Assembly: GCF_050589625.1 (NCBI RefSeq) | Contig: NZ_JBNGOP010000012.1 | Location: 62,001-126,000, forward strand | DNA: 64,000 nt | From: Pelagihabitans sp947500445 | GTDB lineage: Bacteria > Bacteroidota > Bacteroidia > Flavobacteriales > Flavobacteriaceae | Direction of reading: 5' to 3' | Part shown: piece by piece, positions 61,193-64,000 of the stretch | Numbering within the stretch: the first letter of the stretch is position 1 | Layout of the letters: each line of letters starts with the position of its first letter | Notes under the pieces: model-generated | Seen by the model: only the letters and a program-made list of their open reading frames with translations | The model's database searches: none | What the model was told of the DNA's origin: nothing | Program-made: the position numbers and the translations under genes

Positions 61193-63724
61193 TTATCCTT
61201 TTACGTTCTTTGGTTTGGAAACATTGGTCTTGCCCAAGGAAAGCATATTGGCGAACAATTTATATGCGCCGGGTACGCCGGCCGGAAGTTCTCTAAAGAA
61301 ACTCAGCCCGGTGTAAATGTAGTTGCCCTTACCGTAAGGCGCTACTAGCAAACTCCCATTTTTAGCGGTTTCGCCGGAGTCTTTCATTGAAAATAATGGG
61401 GTGAACGCCGAATCCCACTCGTTGGGGAAATAAAGGCCGCGTTCCTGGACCCAGCCATCAAAATCGGTCTCGGCGATGGTATTGGGAAACTGGAGCATGG
61501 GATGTTTTTTGTCCAGAATGCGCACTTCCGAAAGCTCATCGGTTACCCGATCCCTCGATAAGGTCAAGGGATAGGGGGCGATGTTCTCGAACTGTTTGTT
61601 CCAGCGGCCAGCCGTGTTGTATTGTACGATCAGGTTGCCGCCCTTGTTCACATACTCCAATAAAAACCGTTGTTTGAACCGCAGTTCCGGAACCACGTTG
61701 TAAGCGCGGATTCCGGTAACGATCGCATCAAACCCGTCCAAGCTACCGGCCACGATATCTTCCGGTGCGATCACTTGTACATCGTAACCGATCTGTTCCA
61801 AGCTCTTCGGTACGGCGTCTCCCGCCCCGACGATATACCCGATCCGTTTTCCGATTTTTTGAATGTTCAATCGTACGATTTTAGCTTGGGCCGGCAACAG
61901 TACGGATTGTTTGGGCACGTGGTCATAAGCAATTTCTACCAATTCCTTGGATATTTGCGCTCCCGCTATTTCCAAGATGGGAACCAAATAATCCTCGTTT
62001 TCATCGGAAGGCGGTGTCAGTTGAAACGTTACAATTTGTTTATCGCCCTTTTTTTCGATTTGGAACGGTTTGCTTTTCGCATCCGATTGCCAACCATTGG
62101 AATGGGTTAGCCTAACGGTACCCTTGGCGTTGTCCTTATGGGCCTGAACGATGATAGGTATGGTTTTGGAACGTCCATCGGCAAAAATCATCACCTTGTC
62201 CTCAAACCCAACTGTGGCCACGGGAACAATTTCAAAGGGTTGCGTCAATTCCCCCTTGTCGGGACGGGCGAACCGGTAAACCACCGGTTTAACGATCTTG
62301 ATCGTTTTTCCGTTAAAATCAAGATCGAATGTCGCATAAAACTTTCTTGGGGTCTCCGGTTTTCCGATCAATTGACGATCTTGGACGGTGTACATGCCCA
62401 AACTGCCCGTTTCGTTCAGCCAATACGGGCTGGTGTACCCCGTAGTCTTGGGTACCCTAAAGTTGGTCTCTAGGTTGATTTTTACATTGTTGGCCAACGG
62501 GTTCGGACCTTTTGTAACAATGCTGTCGCCAATGCTTACCGATTGCAGGGCAATGGGATAGTCGCTCCTGTTGATGGCTTCCACATTTACCGTTACCGTT
62601 CCTCCGGGGTAGCTATGGCCATCCGTTGCAGAGGCCTCCAGATAAAGCCCGGATATGGCAACAATAATGTTTTGTAGCTCCTGTAGTTTAATGGTTTTCC
62701 AATGGTCGTCGTCAATATCGGACAAAAGGGAATATGCTTCCAAAAGTTGGGGCAAGTGAACACTGGGGTCCTTAAAATTAAAGCTTTCCTCAACGGGATA
62801 CAGTAAATCCCCAATGGCCTTTCCATTGGCCAACCGCGACCAAGAGGTGTCGATACCATCAAAAAGGTCGGTCTTGTCCTCCGGTAACGATCCTTTTAAC
62901 AGTTCTACATATTCCTTTTGGGAGCCCCTTCTGAGCCGCCGGCCAAACCCTTGGCATAAGTGCTGGCTGCTCGCCAAGGAGGCAATTTCGTTGTTCGACA
63001 TCCCCAATGTGGGGTAGTAGGTGCCGATATCAAAGGATAGCATCTTACTTTTATCCGCTGCCGCAAACTTTTGTTCACTGCCATAAAACCACCAAGAGGT
63101 GTTGAAAAAGAGCCGTTCCGGCTTCCAAGTATCCGTACGGTCCAGTTGTTCGGGATAGGCAGTTGCATCGCCGACCAGATCAAACGCTTCCATGCTCAAC
63201 ATGGCGGAAGCGGTATGGTGTCCATGGGTGCTTCCGGGGGAGCGATGGTCGAACCTATTGATAATAACATCGGGCTTAAATTGTCGGATCAGTTGCACCA
63301 CATCGCGCAACACCTCTTTCTTGTTCCAGATGCGCAATGTTTCGTCGGGGTGTTTGGAGTATCCAAAATCGTTTGCCCGGGTAAAAAACTGCTGTCCGCC
63401 ATCTACCCTTCGAGCCGCCAAAAGCTCTTGGGTACGCAATACGCCCAACAGTTCCCGGAGTTCGGGACCGATGAGGTTTTGCCCGCCATCGCCTCTGGTC
63501 ATCGACAAATAGGCCGTTCTCGCCTTGTCGTGATTGGACAGATAGGAGATCAGCCGGGTATTTTCATCATCGGGATGTGCAGCTACGTATAGCGCGGAGC
63601 CCAAAAAATTAAGTTTTTGAAGCGTATGATAAATATCGGAGGGGTTCGTTTTGTGATCCTCTTGGGCAGTAGTATGTAAGTGCCCGAAAATGAGGTGAAA
63701 AAGAAATAAAAACGTGAGACGCAT
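61193..63724 (-). CDS. Secreted PIG-L family deacetylase, large form
   Basis: Start set at ATG 63724 (MRLTFLFLFHLIFGHLHTTAQ, a Sec signal); the longer frame to 63748 needs a TTG. About 843 residues. The PIG-L domain is at 30-300 with the metal motif AAHPDDENTRLI and HGHHTASAM; NEW-type beta domains follow, and a glutamine-amidotransferase-like C-terminal part (FDAIVTGIRAYNV, GGNLIVQYNT) at about 640-800. It may remove acetyl groups from amino sugars in the periplasm, linking it to the PUL. First gene of the operon with the small membrane protein and symporter. Confidence 0.82.
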   Translation of the reverse strand: MRLTFLFLFHLIFGHLHTTAQEDHKTNPSDIYHTLQKLNFLGSALYVAAHPDDENTRLISYLSNHDKARTAYLSMTRGDGGQNLIGPELRELLGVLRTQELLAARRVDGGQQFFTRANDFGYSKHPDETLRIWNKKEVLRDVVQLIRQFKPDVIINRFDHRSPGSTHGHHTASAMLSMEAFDLVGDATAYPEQLDRTDTWKPERLFFNTSWWFYGSEQKFAAADKSKMLSFDIGTYYPTLGMSNNEIASLASSQHLCQGFGRRLRRGSQKEYVELLKGSLPEDKTDLFDGIDTSWSRLANGKAIGDLLYPVEESFNFKDPSVHLPQLLEAYSLLSDIDDDHWKTIKLQELQNIIVAISGLYLEASATDGHSYPGGTVTVNVEAINRSDYPIALQSVSIGDSIVTKGPNPLANNVKINLETNFRVPKTTGYTSPYWLNETGSLGMYTVQDRQLIGKPETPRKFYATFDLDFNGKTIKIVKPVVYRFARPDKGELTQPFEIVPVATVGFEDKVMIFADGRSKTIPIIVQAHKDNAKGTVRLTHSNGWQSDAKSKPFQIEKKGDKQIVTFQLTPPSDENEDYLVPILEIAGAQISKELVEIAYDHVPKQSVLLPAQAKIVRLNIQKIGKRIGYIVGAGDAVPKSLEQIGYDVQVIAPEDIVAGSLDGFDAIVTGIRAYNVVPELRFKQRFLLEYVNKGGNLIVQYNTAGRWNKQFENIAPYPLTLSRDRVTDELSEVRILDKKHPMLQFPNTIAETDFDGWVQERGLYFPNEWDSAFTPLFSMKDSGETAKNGSLLVAPYGKGNYIYTGLSFFRELPAGVPGAYKLFANMLSLGKTNVSKPKNVKG

Positions 63725-63797
63725 AAGTTGTATTTGGTTGAAAATCAAAGATAGAAAGATAAAAAGCGGAGGATGTCCTTTTAAATTTTCTTTAACA

Positions 63798-64000
63798 CTA
63801 CGGCATGTCGGTATCGGTAGTGTCGTCGCAAAGTAGGGTAACGGCTTTTTGAAGCATCATATTATTGGGATAGGTGATCAGTTGCCCGGAATCGCTGCGA
63901 AGCCGCACATGATATGCCTTAATGTCCTCGATACGGAAACTTTCCTGAGGACCCAAACCCTCGGTTTGCAGGTCCTTGTCCATAATTTGGATACGGTCCC
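63798..64000 (-). CDS. MscS-like mechanosensitive channel, C-terminal part, cut by window edge
   Basis: The open frame enters at the window edge as GDRIQIMDKDL and continues with VRLRSDSGQLITYPNNMMLQKAV, the beta-domain pattern of MscS-type channels (GDxIxI, then xTxDGxLVTIPN). Short C-terminus ending at 63798. Only this last 60-odd residues are in the window. Confidence 0.65.
   Translation of the reverse strand, partial: DRIQIMDKDLQTEGLGPQESFRIEDIKAYHVRLRSDSGQLITYPNNMMLQKAVTLLCDDTTDTDMP

Overview
The window reads as a chromosome segment of a marine Flavobacteriaceae bacterium (Bacteroidota). The basis is SusC/SusD with a LacI-type regulator and a secreted lyase, a type IX secretion C-terminal domain, Bacteroidota families (DUF4290, DUF6340, DUF2911), TAnnTTTG promoter boxes and the cluster of photolyases and cryptochromes. 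No species is assigned.

Region 1 (1-20.1 kb) is the accessory part and the most interesting. After an edge-cut DKNYY-type gene and a VOC gene truncated by an IS remnant comes an AT-rich array of about 20 small units, all on the minus strand. They are separated by imperfect palindromes of about 55-200 bp. Each unit behaves like an integron gene cassette: it begins G|TTnnnnnn, and the 5' half of its own downstream palindrome carries the exact reverse complement of that start (9-10 bp, a different sequence in almost every unit). A circularised cassette would give exactly this. The array starts beside a tyrosine recombinase gene at 18975-20102. That recombinase is not a typical IntI: it shows no IntI-specific insertion before the HxLR box, has an extra N-terminal domain, is transcribed in the same direction as the cassettes, and is interrupted by one in-frame TAA. 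Between it and the first cassette lies a small hairpin that looks like a reduced attC and is a candidate attI. Cassette contents are mostly unknown proteins, plus an AAA ATPase/PIN-like pair, an Abi_C-like protein, secreted and lipoprotein-like products, a GNAT acetyltransferase and several cassettes without a gene. An IS1182-like element (transposase broken by a ~25 bp insertion) and a remnant of a second copy sit in attC-like sites at the far end.

Region 2 (20.1-33.4 kb) is ordinary core genome: tRNA-Met, an aminotransferase, YqgE, HU, Fmt, RecQ, DUF493, DUF4290 and MurA (with Asp in place of the catalytic Cys). It ends with a four-gene signalling/redox operon: cNMP-type histidine kinase, response regulator fused to a thioredoxin-reductase-like flavoprotein, UBP zinc finger and a small GNAT.

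Region 3 (33.4-44.3 kb) holds nested inverted repeats, two small membrane proteins, pirin, a VOC protein, a DUF6340 lipoprotein, then a light/DNA-repair cluster (cryptochrome-like protein, photolyase, an SDR without its catalytic Tyr, SRPBCC), a secreted propeller-like protein and DUF2911.

Region 4 (44.4-64 kb) is a polysaccharide utilisation locus: a large CRTAC1/FG-GAP lipoprotein, LacI regulator, SusC, SusD, GH88 unsaturated uronyl hydrolase, a secreted modular polysaccharide lyase-like protein with T9SS signal, an SSS sodium symporter, a 33-residue membrane protein and a PIG-L deacetylase, then an edge-cut MscS-like channel. The same palindrome TACAATCGATTGTA lies upstream of both the CRTAC1 gene and SusC and is the likely LacI operator. 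The substrate is probably a uronic-acid-containing polysaccharide, but the sequence does not name it.
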